The position numbers and the translations under genes were made by a program. Shown here piece after piece: positions 42,420-51,875 of a stretch of 64,000 bases of DNA. The stretch's first letter is position 1. Each line of letters opens with the position of its first letter. Under the pieces are notes generated by a model. It made no database searches, was not told where the DNA came from, and saw only the letters and a list, made by a program, of their open reading frames with translations. The stretch lies in NCBI GenBank assembly GCA_934271235.1, contig CAKQQT010000004.1, positions 1 through 64,000 on the forward strand, in the 5' to 3' direction. The DNA is from an uncultured Clostridia bacterium. Its GTDB lineage: Bacteria; Bacillota; Clostridia; Peptostreptococcales; Anaerovoracaceae.

Positions 42420-43871
42420 TCATCTATTATATTCCCCCGAAGCCAATTTGTAAATAGCTTCGGCATAAATTTTTGTCATCTGCAGGAACCTTTCGACCGA
42501 AAGGCATTCGTTCGGCTGGTGCATCCGGTCTTCATCCCCCGGAAAAAGCGCACCGTAGGCGATGACGTTCTTCATCGCGCGCGCGTACGTTCCGCCGCCG
42601 ATGATCAGCGGCCGGCTTTCGTGATCGCCGGTCTGCTTCCGGTACACTTCCAGCAGTGTCCGGACCATCGGGTTCTCCAGATCCATATACAGCGGATCGT
42701 GGTTTTTGATCAGCACCCAGCCGAGCCCGTACCGTTCAAAAGTCTCCGCAAGGCCCTCAAACACCTGCTGCTGCGTACAGCTGATCGGGTAACGGATGTT
42801 GATGGTCAGCTTGCCGATCTCCGGATCCATCTCCGCCATCCCGACATTCAATACCAGTTTGCCGGAGATCTCATCCTCAAAGCCGATACCCATCCGCTCT
42901 CCGCATAGGTCAAAACCGATGCAGCGATTGTAAAAAGCGATCCATTCGTTGTGGTCTTCATTGACAAAGTTCAGTCTGCCCAAAAACGCCATCAAGATCG
43001 AGATCGCGTTCAGCCCGGCTTCCGGGTTTGCTCCGTGCGCGCCGCGGCCGCTCGTGGTCAGTTCCAGCGATCTGCCGATGCCCTTGCAGTTTACTTTGTA
43101 ACCGGTCTCTTCCCGAAACGCCGCGATCTCTGCTTTGATCTTCTGATAGTTGCCCTCCGGATCGCGCACAACGGCTCTGGCCGCGTCCGGCACACTGTTG
43201 GCGGCATTCCCGGCTTTGATGGAGCGCAGCGTCAAGCCCTTCGTCGTCGTCCGTCCGAACTTCCGCGCGGCTTCAAAGATCAGATTGCCCTTTTCCCCGT
43301 TGATGATCGGGAATTCCCCATCCGGCGTGAACCCAAGATCCGGCGCCGGTATGGCTTCCAGATAACGCTGCATGCCTTTCCATCCGGTCTCCTCGTCCAG
43401 TCCGAGGATCAGGCGGATCGTGCTTTTCGGCTCGAATCCTTCCTCTTTCAAGGCTTTCATCGCATACAGGCAGGCGATCACCGGTCCTTTGTCGTCGGTG
43501 GTTCCGCGTCCGTAGATCACACCATCCTTGATCTCTCCGCCGTAAGGATCGAAATCCCAGCTTCCGGCTGCCGGTACCACATCCAGATGACCGATGATGC
43601 CCATCACGGTGTCCTCACTTCCGCGAAAGTCGATGTGTCCGCCGTAATGATCCACATCCACGGTTTCAAAGCCCATCCCGCGGCCCATCGCAAGCACAGT
43701 CTCATAGGCCTGCTGCACCCCGGCGCCAAACGGATAGACGCTCCCGTCCGCCGCCGTCACCGGTTCCGTCTGGTCACTCTGTATGCGCAGCACCTTTGCC
43801 AAGGCATCGAGCATCTCCTGCCGGTTCTGCTCGATACGTTCCTCATATTTTTTCGGATATCCCGCTTCCAT
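42420..43871 (-). CDS. pepV: M20 family dipeptidase (PepV/Sapep type)
   Basis: 483 residues. Di-zinc aminopeptidase fold with IIGHLDVVPA (zinc His and catalytic Asp), GRGTTDDKGP (bridging Asp), GLDEETGWKGM (general base Glu and zinc Glu) and a C-terminal zinc His in GGGTYARAMKN-type context. Hydrolyses dipeptides in the cytoplasm, fitting an amino-acid fermenter with peptide and branched-chain amino-acid uptake. The start is ATG 43871 behind AGAGGAAAC. Its 3' end lies only 17 bp from the FMN riboswitch of ribU. Confidence 0.9.
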   Translation of the reverse strand: MEAGYPKKYEERIEQNRQEMLDALAKVLRIQSDQTEPVTAADGSVYPFGAGVQQAYETVLAMGRGMGFETVDVDHYGGHIDFRGSEDTVMGIIGHLDVVPAAGSWDFDPYGGEIKDGVIYGRGTTDDKGPVIACLYAMKALKEEGFEPKSTIRLILGLDEETGWKGMQRYLEAIPAPDLGFTPDGEFPIINGEKGNLIFEAARKFGRTTTKGLTLRSIKAGNAANSVPDAARAVVRDPEGNYQKIKAEIAAFREETGYKVNCKGIGRSLELTTSGRGAHGANPEAGLNAISILMAFLGRLNFVNEDHNEWIAFYNRCIGFDLCGERMGIGFEDEISGKLVLNVGMAEMDPEIGKLTINIRYPISCTQQQVFEGLAETFERYGLGWVLIKNHDPLYMDLENPMVRTLLEVYRKQTGDHESRPLIIGGGTYARAMKNVIAYGALFPGDEDRMHQPNECLSVERFLQMTKIYAEAIYKLASGEYNR

Positions 43872-43933
43872 TCTCGTTTCCTCTTGTTCTCTTTCTCTGC
43901 GATCCGCGCCGGAGCGCTTTCTCTCAGACAGCA

Positions 43934-43971
43934 AGAAAGAGTGTCTTGACTTCCGGCAATTCACTCTTTCT
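43934..43971 (-). terminator. Terminator-like hairpin after the NifU-like gene
   Basis: AGAAAGAGTG ... CACTCTTTCT, 10-bp arms with an 18-base loop, followed on the minus strand by TTGCTG only, so a weak terminator or a leader hairpin for pepV. Confidence 0.5.
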
Positions 43972-43988
43972 GTATTTTCATATCGATT

Positions 43989-44210
43989 TTAGACTGCTTC
44001 AACGCCCTGGATCTCAGGATAGGTTTCTTTGATCAGTCTTTCTACAACGCCTTTGATGGTCATGGTCGCGCCCGGGCAGCCTGCGCAGTGTCCCTGCAGT
44101 CTGACCTTCACGATGTTGTCCTCTGTCAGTTCTACGAATTCGATATCGCCGCCGTCTCTCTGTAAGAACGGTCTGATCTGAGCGATCGCGTCCTGGATTT
44201 TCTGTTCCAT
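43989..44210 (-). CDS. NifU C-terminal-domain Fe-S scaffold protein
   Basis: 73 residues, stand-alone NifU-like (Nfu) domain with the cluster motif CAGCPG and a typical start EQKIQDAIAQIRPFLQRDGGDIEFVE. Carries assembled Fe-S clusters to target proteins. Good ribosome site (GGAGAT); appears to be a single gene. Confidence 0.93.
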   Translation of the reverse strand: MEQKIQDAIAQIRPFLQRDGGDIEFVELTEDNIVKVRLQGHCAGCPGATMTIKGVVERLIKETYPEIQGVEAV

Positions 44211-44353
44211 TTGTATCTCCTTTTCTATTCTTGTATTCGTTTTATGTCCTTTAGATTCTCCAAATTCTCACAGGTTATGATACCATACCGCGTATTTTCG
44301 CGCAAGTCTTTCCTGTGATTTCCCATCGATTTATCGAAAAATCCCGCTCCCGC

Positions 44354-45655
44354 CTACGATTCCGAAACATATGGCGCAAGCTCGGTCCCGCCTGCGATGT
44401 GGTTGATGGAGACCGATTTGGTCGGTTCGTTCTTGCCCTTATAGTTGATCACGCCGGACGCCCCTTCAAAATTATTGATGGCGCTGAGCGCGTCCTTGAT
44501 CTGCGCGCCGGTCGGGATCCCGCTGTCATAGGCCGCCTGCCAAGCTTCTTTTTTGGCTCTGGCTTCCGCGTCGGTCGCCGCAGCTTCCGCGATCTGATCC
44601 GCGTCGGTGGCATAGACATTTTTGATCGCCTGCTCCATGGCGTTGATCGCCAGCAGATAAGCATCGAACGCAACCGCCGTCCGCTGGGACGGTTCCGCGG
44701 TTTCCCCATATTTTTGATGGAACGCGTCCATAAATTTTTCCGACATCGCGGTCGGATTGCCTGCCGCCTGTTCGGACGGATAGCCGATCTGCAGTTTTCC
44801 GTTATTCTTGACAAATTTCAAAAATTCCTTGTCATTCCAAGCGCGAGTGCCGAGGAACAGTACATGGGTCAATTTTTTCTCGGCCGCCTGTTTCAAGAAT
44901 TCCGTCGCCACGGACGGTGATACCGCGAGGAAAACCGCTTTGGCGCCGGAATCCCGGATCGCTTCGATCGTATCGGTATAGTCCGCGGAGGCTTTATCCA
45001 GTTCGAAACTGCCCGCAACGCTCTTGTTGTTTCCGGTCAGCTTTTTGATGCGATTGGTAAAACGTTTGATCGTCGCGGTCGCCGTGTCGTCATTTTGCAT
45101 CTTGACGGTCGCCACGACGTCTTTGTTCTGCGAAAGATATGCAAAATCCGCAAGGGCGTCGCCTTGTCTGGTCTCGCTGTAGGTCGCGCTGAAATAGTAT
45201 TCGTTGTTCGTCGTGATCAGCGGATTGGTACTGGAGATCGTGATCGACGGGATACTTGCCGCCGTCACATAGTCGCTCGCGACGAGCGTCAACACTTCTC
45301 CGTAACTTCCCAGGATCATGGACGGCGAATTGTTGGCGATCAGTTCCTGGATCACCGTTTCCGCCTCATACATATCGGATTTGTTGTCCGCGTAGACCAG
45401 TTCTACCGTCTTCCCGCAGGCTGTCGGATAAAGATCATGCGCAAGCTCGATCCCCATGACTTCTTCTTTGCCCTGCGCTTTCATGCTGCCGGAAGTCGGC
45501 TCGAATACCCCTATTTTTATCGTTTTTTCCTTTGCAACCGAATCAGTTCCAAAGAAGGCATTTTTAAAGTTTGTATAGGTGGTGCAGCCGGTCAGTCCTG
45601 CCGTGAGGCAAAGGATCAGTACCAGACTGAGCACCTTTTTCCTGCACTTTTTCAT
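44354..45655 (-). CDS. ABC transporter substrate-binding lipoprotein (branched-chain amino acid/amide type)
   Basis: 433 residues with a lipoprotein signal (lipobox LTGC at about residue 24), then a Leu/Ile/Val-binding fold (IKIGVFEPTSGSMKAQGKEE ... IELAHDLYPTACGKTVELVY). It is the last gene of a liv operon that also begins with a binding protein (49697-50890), so the transporter has two. The two differ clearly in sequence, so they may have different ligands. A 30-residue Ala/Glu insertion (ATDADQIAEAAATDAEARAKKE) is unusual. Confidence 0.85.
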   Translation of the reverse strand: MKKCRKKVLSLVLILCLTAGLTGCTTYTNFKNAFFGTDSVAKEKTIKIGVFEPTSGSMKAQGKEEVMGIELAHDLYPTACGKTVELVYADNKSDMYEAETVIQELIANNSPSMILGSYGEVLTLVASDYVTAASIPSITISSTNPLITTNNEYYFSATYSETRQGDALADFAYLSQNKDVVATVKMQNDDTATATIKRFTNRIKKLTGNNKSVAGSFELDKASADYTDTIEAIRDSGAKAVFLAVSPSVATEFLKQAAEKKLTHVLFLGTRAWNDKEFLKFVKNNGKLQIGYPSEQAAGNPTAMSEKFMDAFHQKYGETAEPSQRTAVAFDAYLLAINAMEQAIKNVYATDADQIAEAAATDAEARAKKEAWQAAYDSGIPTGAQIKDALSAINNFEGASGVINYKGKNEPTKSVSINHIAGGTELAPYVSES

Positions 45656-45693
45656 AAACTCCCCCTTATCTACGTTCGTGCCGCATATATGCG

Positions 45694-46398
45694 TTATTCT
45701 CCCAGATAAGCCGCCTTGACTCTTTCGTCATTCATCAGAGCCTTGCCCGGGCCTGCCATGGTGATGTTTCCGGTTTCCATAACATAGGCGTAATCGGAAA
45801 TTTCCAGCGCGGCCTTGGCATTCTGCTCGATCAGGAGCACATTCACGCCTGCATCCTTGATCTGCTCAATGATCGTAAAGATATCTTTGATGATCAGCGG
45901 CGCAAGGCCGAGCGAAGGTTCGTCCAGCATCAGAAGTTTCGGTCTGCTCATCAGTGCTCTGCCGACCGCCAGCATCTGCTGTTCTCCGCCGGAGAGCGTC
46001 GCGCCCAGCTGCCAGGTTCTTTCTTTGAGGCGTGGGAAAAGACTGTAGACCCATTCCCGATCTTTGGCGATGCCATCCTTATCTTTACGCAGATAGGCCC
46101 CGGCCGAAAGATTTTCTTCTACCGTAAGATCCGGGAAGATCCTGCGGCCCTCCGGGCAAAGGATGATCCCCTCGGCTACAATGTCCTTGGTCTTCATCAT
46201 CGTGATATCGGTACTATCCCAGTATACATTACCTTCGGCCTTGTTGACAAGCCCCATTATCGCTTTGAGTGTCGTGGACTTGCCGGCGCCGTTCGCGCCG
46301 ATCAGGGAAATGATCTGGCCGTCCGGCACATCCAGGCTGATGCCGTTCAGGGCGTGAATACCGCCGTAGTAAACATGTAAATCTCTGATCGCTAACAT
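45694..46398 (-). CDS. livF: Branched-chain amino acid ABC transporter ATPase LivF
   Basis: 234 residues; Walker A GANGAGKSTTLKA, signature LSGGEQQMLAV, Walker B LLMLDEPSLGLAP. Energises the LivHM permease together with LivG, whose 3' end overlaps this start by 7 bp. Confidence 0.95.
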   Translation of the reverse strand: MLAIRDLHVYYGGIHALNGISLDVPDGQIISLIGANGAGKSTTLKAIMGLVNKAEGNVYWDSTDITMMKTKDIVAEGIILCPEGRRIFPDLTVEENLSAGAYLRKDKDGIAKDREWVYSLFPRLKERTWQLGATLSGGEQQMLAVGRALMSRPKLLMLDEPSLGLAPLIIKDIFTIIEQIKDAGVNVLLIEQNAKAALEISDYAYVMETGNITMAGPGKALMNDERVKAAYLGE

Positions 46399-47243
46399 TC
46401 TTCATCCACCCCCAAATATGCTTCAATAACTGCCGGATTGTTCTGGATCTCTTCCGGTGTGCCGTCCGCAATCTGGCCGCCGTAGTTCAGAACATAGATA
46501 CGGTCGCAGATACCCATGATGACCTGCATGTGGTGCTCGATCATCAGGATACTGAGGTCAAACTCATCGCGGATCTTGCCGACAAAATGCATCAGTTCGT
46601 CAGACTCCTGCGGGTTCATACCGGCTGCCGGTTCGTCCAGCAGCAGGATCGTCGGATGGGTCGCCAGCGCTCTGGCGATCTCCAGATGACGCTGTTTGCC
46701 ATACGGAAGAGAAGTCGCCAGATCATTGCGGTTTTCGTAAAGATCGACCTTTTTGAGCAGCTCCTCCGCTTCCGTGATCATCTGTTTTTCTTCCTGTCTG
46801 GCAGTCTTGGACTTAAAGACTGAGCCGAAAATGCTCTGCTTCTGGTTCATATGCATCGCGACGAGCACGTTTTCCAAAACGGACATTTCTTTGAAAAGCC
46901 GGATGTTCTGGAACGTACGCGCAACGCCCAGCTTGGTCACCTTGTCCGGGGTCAGCTTCATGACCTGCTCATAATCACCCTGATGCTTGCCCTTGTATGT
47001 CTCCGCCATCTTGCCGTGCGGGAAATTCTCGATCACGCGCATGCCGTTGATATCGACAGCGCCGTTAGTCGGCTCGTAAACGCCGGTCACCACGTTGAAC
47101 GCGGTCGTCTTGCCTGCGCCGTTCGGCCCGATCAGACCAATAACTTCATTTTTGCGGACCTCCAGGTTCAGATTGTCGACGGCCACAACGCCGCCGAACT
47201 GCATCGTAATGTCGGAGAGCTTCAATACTACTTCATTCGCCAT
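46392..47243 (-). CDS. livG: Branched-chain amino acid ABC transporter ATPase LivG
   Basis: 283 residues from ATG 47243 (AAAGGAGGCG upstream); Walker A GPNGAGKTTAFNVVTG, ARTFQNIRLF (a hallmark of LivG), and Walker B ILLLDEPAAGMNP. The usual LSGGQ signature reads TSLPYGKQRHLEIA, also normal for LivG. Confidence 0.95.
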   Translation of the reverse strand: MANEVVLKLSDITMQFGGVVAVDNLNLEVRKNEVIGLIGPNGAGKTTAFNVVTGVYEPTNGAVDINGMRVIENFPHGKMAETYKGKHQGDYEQVMKLTPDKVTKLGVARTFQNIRLFKEMSVLENVLVAMHMNQKQSIFGSVFKSKTARQEEKQMITEAEELLKKVDLYENRNDLATSLPYGKQRHLEIARALATHPTILLLDEPAAGMNPQESDELMHFVGKIRDEFDLSILMIEHHMQVIMGICDRIYVLNYGGQIADGTPEEIQNNPAVIEAYLGVDEEC

Positions 47244-47247
47244 ATAC

Positions 47248-48573
47248 TTACGCCTCCTTTTCAAATACGACTACATGATCATAGACCGGCAGCGGCGTAA
47301 ACAACGGTTTGCCCGCTTTTGCCGCGGCTTCGCCGTGTGCTTTTTTCTGTGCGGCCGCTGCATGGACTGCTTTCTTCGCTTCGCGTTCCGCCTTCTTCTC
47401 CGCGCGTTTCAGCTTGTGGTTTGCCGGCCACGCTTTTAAGCGCTGCGGCAGCGTGCGGAAGAAGTTTGCGATACCGTCCCAGGACAGCTCTCGGTTGCCC
47501 ATGATGCCCTTCGAGAAGAAAAGTACGACGAGCATGATCAGGACCGCGAAAACAACCTTACGGAAGCCGGCCCGCATCAGCGTGGACTGGATGCCCAGCC
47601 ATTCGCCTTGGTCAAGGCCGCGGAGCAGCCATTCGTTGAGTCCGATGAAAATGAACGAGCCCATCACGGAACCGGAAAGCGAACCGATGCCGCCGATGAC
47701 CACGATCAGCAGGATCTCATAGGTCATGTTTGTGGTAAAGGCCGCAGATGCCACGTTGTTCTGGAACATCGCCAGCAGAGCGCCGCCGACTCCCGCAAAG
47801 AACGAGGAGATCACAAACGCCAGCTCTTTGTGCTTGAACAGATTGACGCCCATCGCTTCCGCCGCGATCTCGTCATCGCGGATCGCCTTGAACGCTCTGC
47901 CGTAGGTAGAGTTGATCAGCAGTACGATCAGCATGATGCACAGTCCCGCGAAAATGACCGGGAACAAGGCGGTATCGTAGGTTACAAATTTACGCAGGAT
48001 GTTGGAGCCGTTGGTCACCGGACCTAAGGTGTTCCACTGGAAAAAGGCCCGCAGGATCTCCGCAAAGCCTAAGGTTGCGATCGCCAGATAGTCGGACTTC
48101 AGTCTCAGGACCGGGATCCCGATCAGGAACGCAATGCCTGCGGTCAGAAGACCGGCAAAAAGGATCAGCAGGAACACGCCCGCGTATTGTCCGAGGAAGC
48201 CGCCGACCGTGCCTTCGCCGCCCAGCGCGTTCATCAGGATCTCCGGGATCGAGAACTGCAGCGCGCCGCCCTCAAAATACTGGTAGACCGCTTCGTGGTC
48301 CGCCGCCGGGATCGCAAAGATCGCGTAAGCGTAAGCGCCGATCAGCATGAATCCGGCCTGACCGAGTGAGAACAGTCCCGTAAAACCGTTCAGCAGGTTC
48401 ATGGATACTGCGACCAGTGCGTAGATCGAACCTTTTTCGAGCACTGTGATCAGCATACTCCATTTTGATGTCGGTGCGATGAAGGAATCGCCAAGATATA
48501 CTAAAATCAGGAATACAGCAATGGCGATGATGCTGCAGGCAGTTTTTGTTTTTTTCGATAATGTCTTTTCCAT
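47248..48573 (-). CDS. livM: Branched-chain amino acid ABC transporter permease LivM with basic C-terminal tail
   Basis: 441 residues, eight to ten hydrophobic segments, with the LivM hallmark FTGLFSLGQAGFMLIGAYAYA and the EAA-like loop AIRDDEIAAEAMGVNLFKHK. It is longer than the usual 320-360 residues because of a cytoplasmic tail of about 70 residues rich in Ala/Lys/Glu (LKRAEKKAEREAKKAVHAAA), whose role is unknown. It lies 4 bp before livG. Confidence 0.93.
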   Translation of the reverse strand: MEKTLSKKTKTACSIIAIAVFLILVYLGDSFIAPTSKWSMLITVLEKGSIYALVAVSMNLLNGFTGLFSLGQAGFMLIGAYAYAIFAIPAADHEAVYQYFEGGALQFSIPEILMNALGGEGTVGGFLGQYAGVFLLILFAGLLTAGIAFLIGIPVLRLKSDYLAIATLGFAEILRAFFQWNTLGPVTNGSNILRKFVTYDTALFPVIFAGLCIMLIVLLINSTYGRAFKAIRDDEIAAEAMGVNLFKHKELAFVISSFFAGVGGALLAMFQNNVASAAFTTNMTYEILLIVVIGGIGSLSGSVMGSFIFIGLNEWLLRGLDQGEWLGIQSTLMRAGFRKVVFAVLIMLVVLFFSKGIMGNRELSWDGIANFFRTLPQRLKAWPANHKLKRAEKKAEREAKKAVHAAAAQKKAHGEAAAKAGKPLFTPLPVYDHVVVFEKEA

Positions 48574-48585
48574 TTCTGCCCCTCC

Positions 48586-49470
48586 TTATACTTTGTTGAT
48601 GTTCTTTTCGCCGAAGATACCCGTCGGTTTTACCATCAGGATCACGATCAGCAGTACGAATGTGAACGCGTCGGAGAACGTGGTCAGTCCCGCGCCCTTC
48701 ATGATGTTTTCACAGATACCGATGACAAAGGCGCCGACGACTGCACCCGGAACGGAACCGATGCCGCCGAATACTGCCGCAACGAACGCTTTCAGGCCCG
48801 GCATGGAACCCGACATCGGGTTGACGCCCGTGTAGTTCGAGAAGAACAGGATCGATCCGACTGCCGCCAGGAAAGAACCGATGATGAACGTGACGATGAT
48901 GACCCGGTTGATGTCGATACCCATCAGCTCGGACGTTTCAAAGTCACGCGATACCGCACGCATCGCCATACCGATCTTGGTGTGGTTGATCAGCATGACC
49001 AGCGCGAACACCAGCACGATCGTCAGGATCGGGGTGATAACCGTTACCATTTTTGTGTGCGCACCAAGTACCGTGACCGTTTTCTGCAGGAACGGGATGG
49101 ACGGATAGGTCTTGGTCAGTCCGCCGGTCACGTACAGCGCGATGTTCTGCAGGAAATAGGATACGCCGATCGCCGAGATCATAATCGACATTCTCGGTGC
49201 GGAGCGCAGCGGCCGATAGGCTACTTCTTCGATGGTGCAGCCCAAAGCCACCGTAAAGATGATGACTACGATCACGCTCAGCCAGATCGGCAGCGCGGAT
49301 ACCAGATAGATCATAACCAGACCTGCCATCATGAACATGTCGCCGTGGGCGAAGTTGATCAGTCTGAGGATACCGTATACCATCGTATAGCCGATGGCGA
49401 TCAGTGCATACTGTCCGCCTACGGAAACGCCCGCAAGGATATATGGCAGCCATTTCGCAAATAATTCCAT
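48586..49470 (-). CDS. livH: Branched-chain amino acid ABC transporter permease LivH
   Basis: 294 residues, multi-pass membrane protein with YGILRLINFAHGDMFMMAG, the LivH signature, and the coupling loop GMAMRAVSRDFETSELMGI. The start is ATG 49470 behind TGGAGG. It follows the binding protein, separated by a hairpin that may lower permease expression relative to the binding protein. Confidence 0.94.
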   Translation of the reverse strand: MELFAKWLPYILAGVSVGGQYALIAIGYTMVYGILRLINFAHGDMFMMAGLVMIYLVSALPIWLSVIVVIIFTVALGCTIEEVAYRPLRSAPRMSIMISAIGVSYFLQNIALYVTGGLTKTYPSIPFLQKTVTVLGAHTKMVTVITPILTIVLVFALVMLINHTKIGMAMRAVSRDFETSELMGIDINRVIIVTFIIGSFLAAVGSILFFSNYTGVNPMSGSMPGLKAFVAAVFGGIGSVPGAVVGAFVIGICENIMKGAGLTTFSDAFTFVLLIVILMVKPTGIFGEKNINKV

Positions 49471-49588
49471 GTATGAAACCTCCAATTTAATCATAAAAGA
49501 CAGGGCGCTTCGACAAAAATGCCCTCTCCTTTATGATTTTCGTCTGAAAACTCTATCAAAAATGTACATTTCCATAATACGACGATAA

Positions 49589-49609
49589 GCGGGAGGTATG
49601 TCCTCCCGC
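49589..49609 (-). terminator. Intercistronic hairpin between binding protein and livH
   Basis: GCGGGAGG-ACATA-CCTCCCGC, a perfect 8-bp stem with no strong T run. Probably an attenuator or mRNA-stabilising hairpin that gives excess binding protein over permease. Confidence 0.65.
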
Positions 49610-49696
49610 TATATGCCTCTGATCAATCTTTGCTATGTACCTGAGCATACCTGCTCTGTTTGATTTCAAAAAGCAAATCGTACTATGTGATTTTTC

Positions 49697-50890
49697 TTAT
49701 TCTTCGATCGACTGGGTCTTTACGTATTCCCATTCACCGGTCTCGGTGTTGCAGTGCTTAACAACCGCTTCGTTCTTTTCTGCGTCGCCGGTCGCGTTGA
49801 ATTTAACGGTACCGCAAACGCCGCCTTCATAAACAACGTTCGGAAGTGCTGCCAGTACGTCTGCCGGCTCGGTGGATCCCGCTGCTTTCAGAGCTTCCAG
49901 CGCTACGAAGTATGCGTCATATCCCATTGCGGATACTGCTGCGATCTGGTCGTTGCCGTTGTTGTTCGCTTTCGCGGTGGAATCGGAGTTGATCCATTCT
50001 TTGATGCCGTTATCGAATTCCGGGGAGCCGCCTTCCTGATAGAACGTGGTTACGTTCAGTTCGATATCTTTGCCCTTTGCCGCTTCGAGGACAACGTTGG
50101 AGTCCCAAGTGTCGCCTGCCAGGATCGGCATACCCAGTTTCTGTGCTTCTGCCTGGTCGATGATCAGCGCAGCCGCTTCGATGGATACCGGGGAGTAGAA
50201 TACATCACAGCCTTTTGCTTTTGCGTTCGCAACATAGGATGTGAAATCGGAGTTTCCGTTCGGGAACTGTTCTTCTACCACTTCACCGCCGAGTGCTTCG
50301 AAAGCCTTAACGAAGTAGTTTACCAGACCTACGGAATAGTCGTCACCGAGTTTGGATAAGCAGTAAGCTTTTCTTGCGCCGTTTTCATACGCGAAGTTCG
50401 CAAGAACGGTGCCCTGGAACGGATCCAGGAAGCAGGTACGGAAGTATACCGGGTTGCCGTCGGTTACCTGCGGGTTGGTGCAAGTGATGCCAAGTGCCGG
50501 CATGCCTGCTTCTTTGAAGACATCGCCTGCCGCGATGGATACTGCGGAGCCGTAGGAGCCGAGTACCATGGATACGCCGGAAGATACCAGGTTCTGTGCC
50601 GCGGTGATACCCTTTGCATTGTCGGATTCGTTATCCGCGATGACCAGTTCTACCTTGTAAGTCTCGCCGTTGATGTCAACAGTCGGCTGTACCTTATTCG
50701 CGTACTGGATACCCAGAGTTTCCTGCTTGCCGCCTGCGCCGTTGTCGCCGGAAGCCGGTTCAAATACGCCGATCTTTACGGTGCCGGCATATTCGCCGTC
50801 TGCGCCGCCTTCATCGCTGGAACCGCATCCTGCTGCGAACAGTGCGAAGACCATGATAAGTGCCAAAAGTAAAGCAACTTTCTTTTTCAT
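49697..50890 (-). CDS. livJ: Branched-chain amino acid ABC transporter substrate-binding lipoprotein
   Basis: 397 residues; lipobox FAAGC (Cys at about residue 22) and a periplasmic-binding fold of Leu/Ile/Val type (VKIGVFEPASGDNGAGGKQE). First gene of the operon livJ-livH-livM-livG-livF-second binding protein, under a strong promoter. It shares the IGVFEP(A/T)SG start of the mature protein with the other binding protein at 44354-45655. Confidence 0.93.
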   Translation of the reverse strand: MKKKVALLLALIMVFALFAAGCGSSDEGGADGEYAGTVKIGVFEPASGDNGAGGKQETLGIQYANKVQPTVDINGETYKVELVIADNESDNAKGITAAQNLVSSGVSMVLGSYGSAVSIAAGDVFKEAGMPALGITCTNPQVTDGNPVYFRTCFLDPFQGTVLANFAYENGARKAYCLSKLGDDYSVGLVNYFVKAFEALGGEVVEEQFPNGNSDFTSYVANAKAKGCDVFYSPVSIEAAALIIDQAEAQKLGMPILAGDTWDSNVVLEAAKGKDIELNVTTFYQEGGSPEFDNGIKEWINSDSTAKANNNGNDQIAAVSAMGYDAYFVALEALKAAGSTEPADVLAALPNVVYEGGVCGTVKFNATGDAEKNEAVVKHCNTETGEWEYVKTQSIEE

Positions 50891-50950
50891 GTTTTATTTC
50901 CTCCTTAATTTGAAAATTCAAAATTTTCTCAAATGTATACGTGTAGGTAC

Positions 50951-50979
50951 ATTATACCCTTTCCCATTATGTATTGCAA
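50951..50979 (-). promoter_or_regulatory. liv operon promoter
   Basis: Minus strand -35 TTGCAA (50974-50979), 17 bp, perfect -10 TATAAT (50951-50956), about 60 bases before the ATG. Confidence 0.75.
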
Positions 50980-51060
50980 TGTTTTTTTGTGCATTTTATC
51001 GTTTTTGAACAATTTTTCTGTTGTTTTTGTGTTTCTGCAACACAAAACTTTGTTTTTGAC

Positions 51061-51087
51061 AACAAAACAGCCCCGATTTCGGGGCCG
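51061..51087 (-). terminator. Terminator after the PII-like gene
   Basis: Minus strand GGCCCCGA-AA-TCGGGGC followed by TGTTTTGTT, about 80 bases past the stop at 51166. Confidence 0.75.
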
Positions 51088-51165
51088 TGACATATTTTTT
51101 TATTCCAGTTTGATCAAGGCCGCGCGCGAGTTAGTTTCCGCTTACTTCCCTGCTGCTCCGGCATG

Positions 51166-51864
51166 CTACTCCGGCTGCCGCAGTCCGAGCGCATGGCTGA
51201 CCGGAAGTGAGAAAACGATCGACTGCGCTTTGCTTTCCAGTCCCGCGTGCTCCATGATCGCTTTCATGATCGCGTTCCTGCCCTGTGCCGGCGTGACCAG
51301 CAGATGGATCTCTTTTTCGGACGCGATGGAAAAGCCGAAGAATTTCTCCGTGTATTCCGCGCCGGTCCCTTTTGCTTTGATGACCGTACCGCCGCCGGCG
51401 CCTGCTTCGCGCGCCGCGTCCATGATCATATCGCTGTAGCCTTCATTCGCGACTACAAAAATCAGTTCATAATCCGTTTTGATGGACATTCTCTCTATCC
51501 TTTCTGCCATTTCCAGGCTCTTGTTTGTTTCCAGCACCTGTCCGTCCAGCATATATTCCAGGCTGCGCCTGCCGCCGATGCTGTTGAGCGGGACTGTCAC
51601 CGCGATCCCGTTTCCCGGAACGTCGATGAACATCTTACGTTTTAAGGTCTTGAACAGGGAATTCAGCCCGGCGTTGGTGACCACGCCGAAGATAATGGCT
51701 TTTTCCGCGGGGCTCAGATAAAGGTACTCGAGGATCTCCCGCGGCGCGGTCCCCTGCCCCAGCGCAACGTCGGTCGTAAAGACGCCGTTTTCCTGAAACA
51801 GTTTGATTGCCGTTTCTGTCTTGTCTCGGTCCGTGATATTGATGACTAAATTTAATCCGTCCAT
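51166..51864 (-). CDS. Tandem PII-like regulatory protein
   Basis: 232 residues, about twice a PII domain. Both halves show the PII-like alternation of a strand, a helix and a T-loop-type segment. The first half starts LNLVINITDRDKTETAIKLF; the second starts YELIFVVANEGYSDMIMDAA, with a GAGGGTVIKAKGTG loop. PII proteins sense nucleotides and metabolites and gate transporters. The gene is 11 bp after the DUF1538 membrane protein, so it probably controls it. There is no classical GlnB signature, so the ligand is unknown. Confidence 0.75.
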   Translation of the reverse strand: MDGLNLVINITDRDKTETAIKLFQENGVFTTDVALGQGTAPREILEYLYLSPAEKAIIFGVVTNAGLNSLFKTLKRKMFIDVPGNGIAVTVPLNSIGGRRSLEYMLDGQVLETNKSLEMAERIERMSIKTDYELIFVVANEGYSDMIMDAAREAGAGGGTVIKAKGTGAEYTEKFFGFSIASEKEIHLLVTPAQGRNAIMKAIMEHAGLESKAQSIVFSLPVSHALGLRQPE

Positions 51865-51875
51865 GGCAATCCTCC

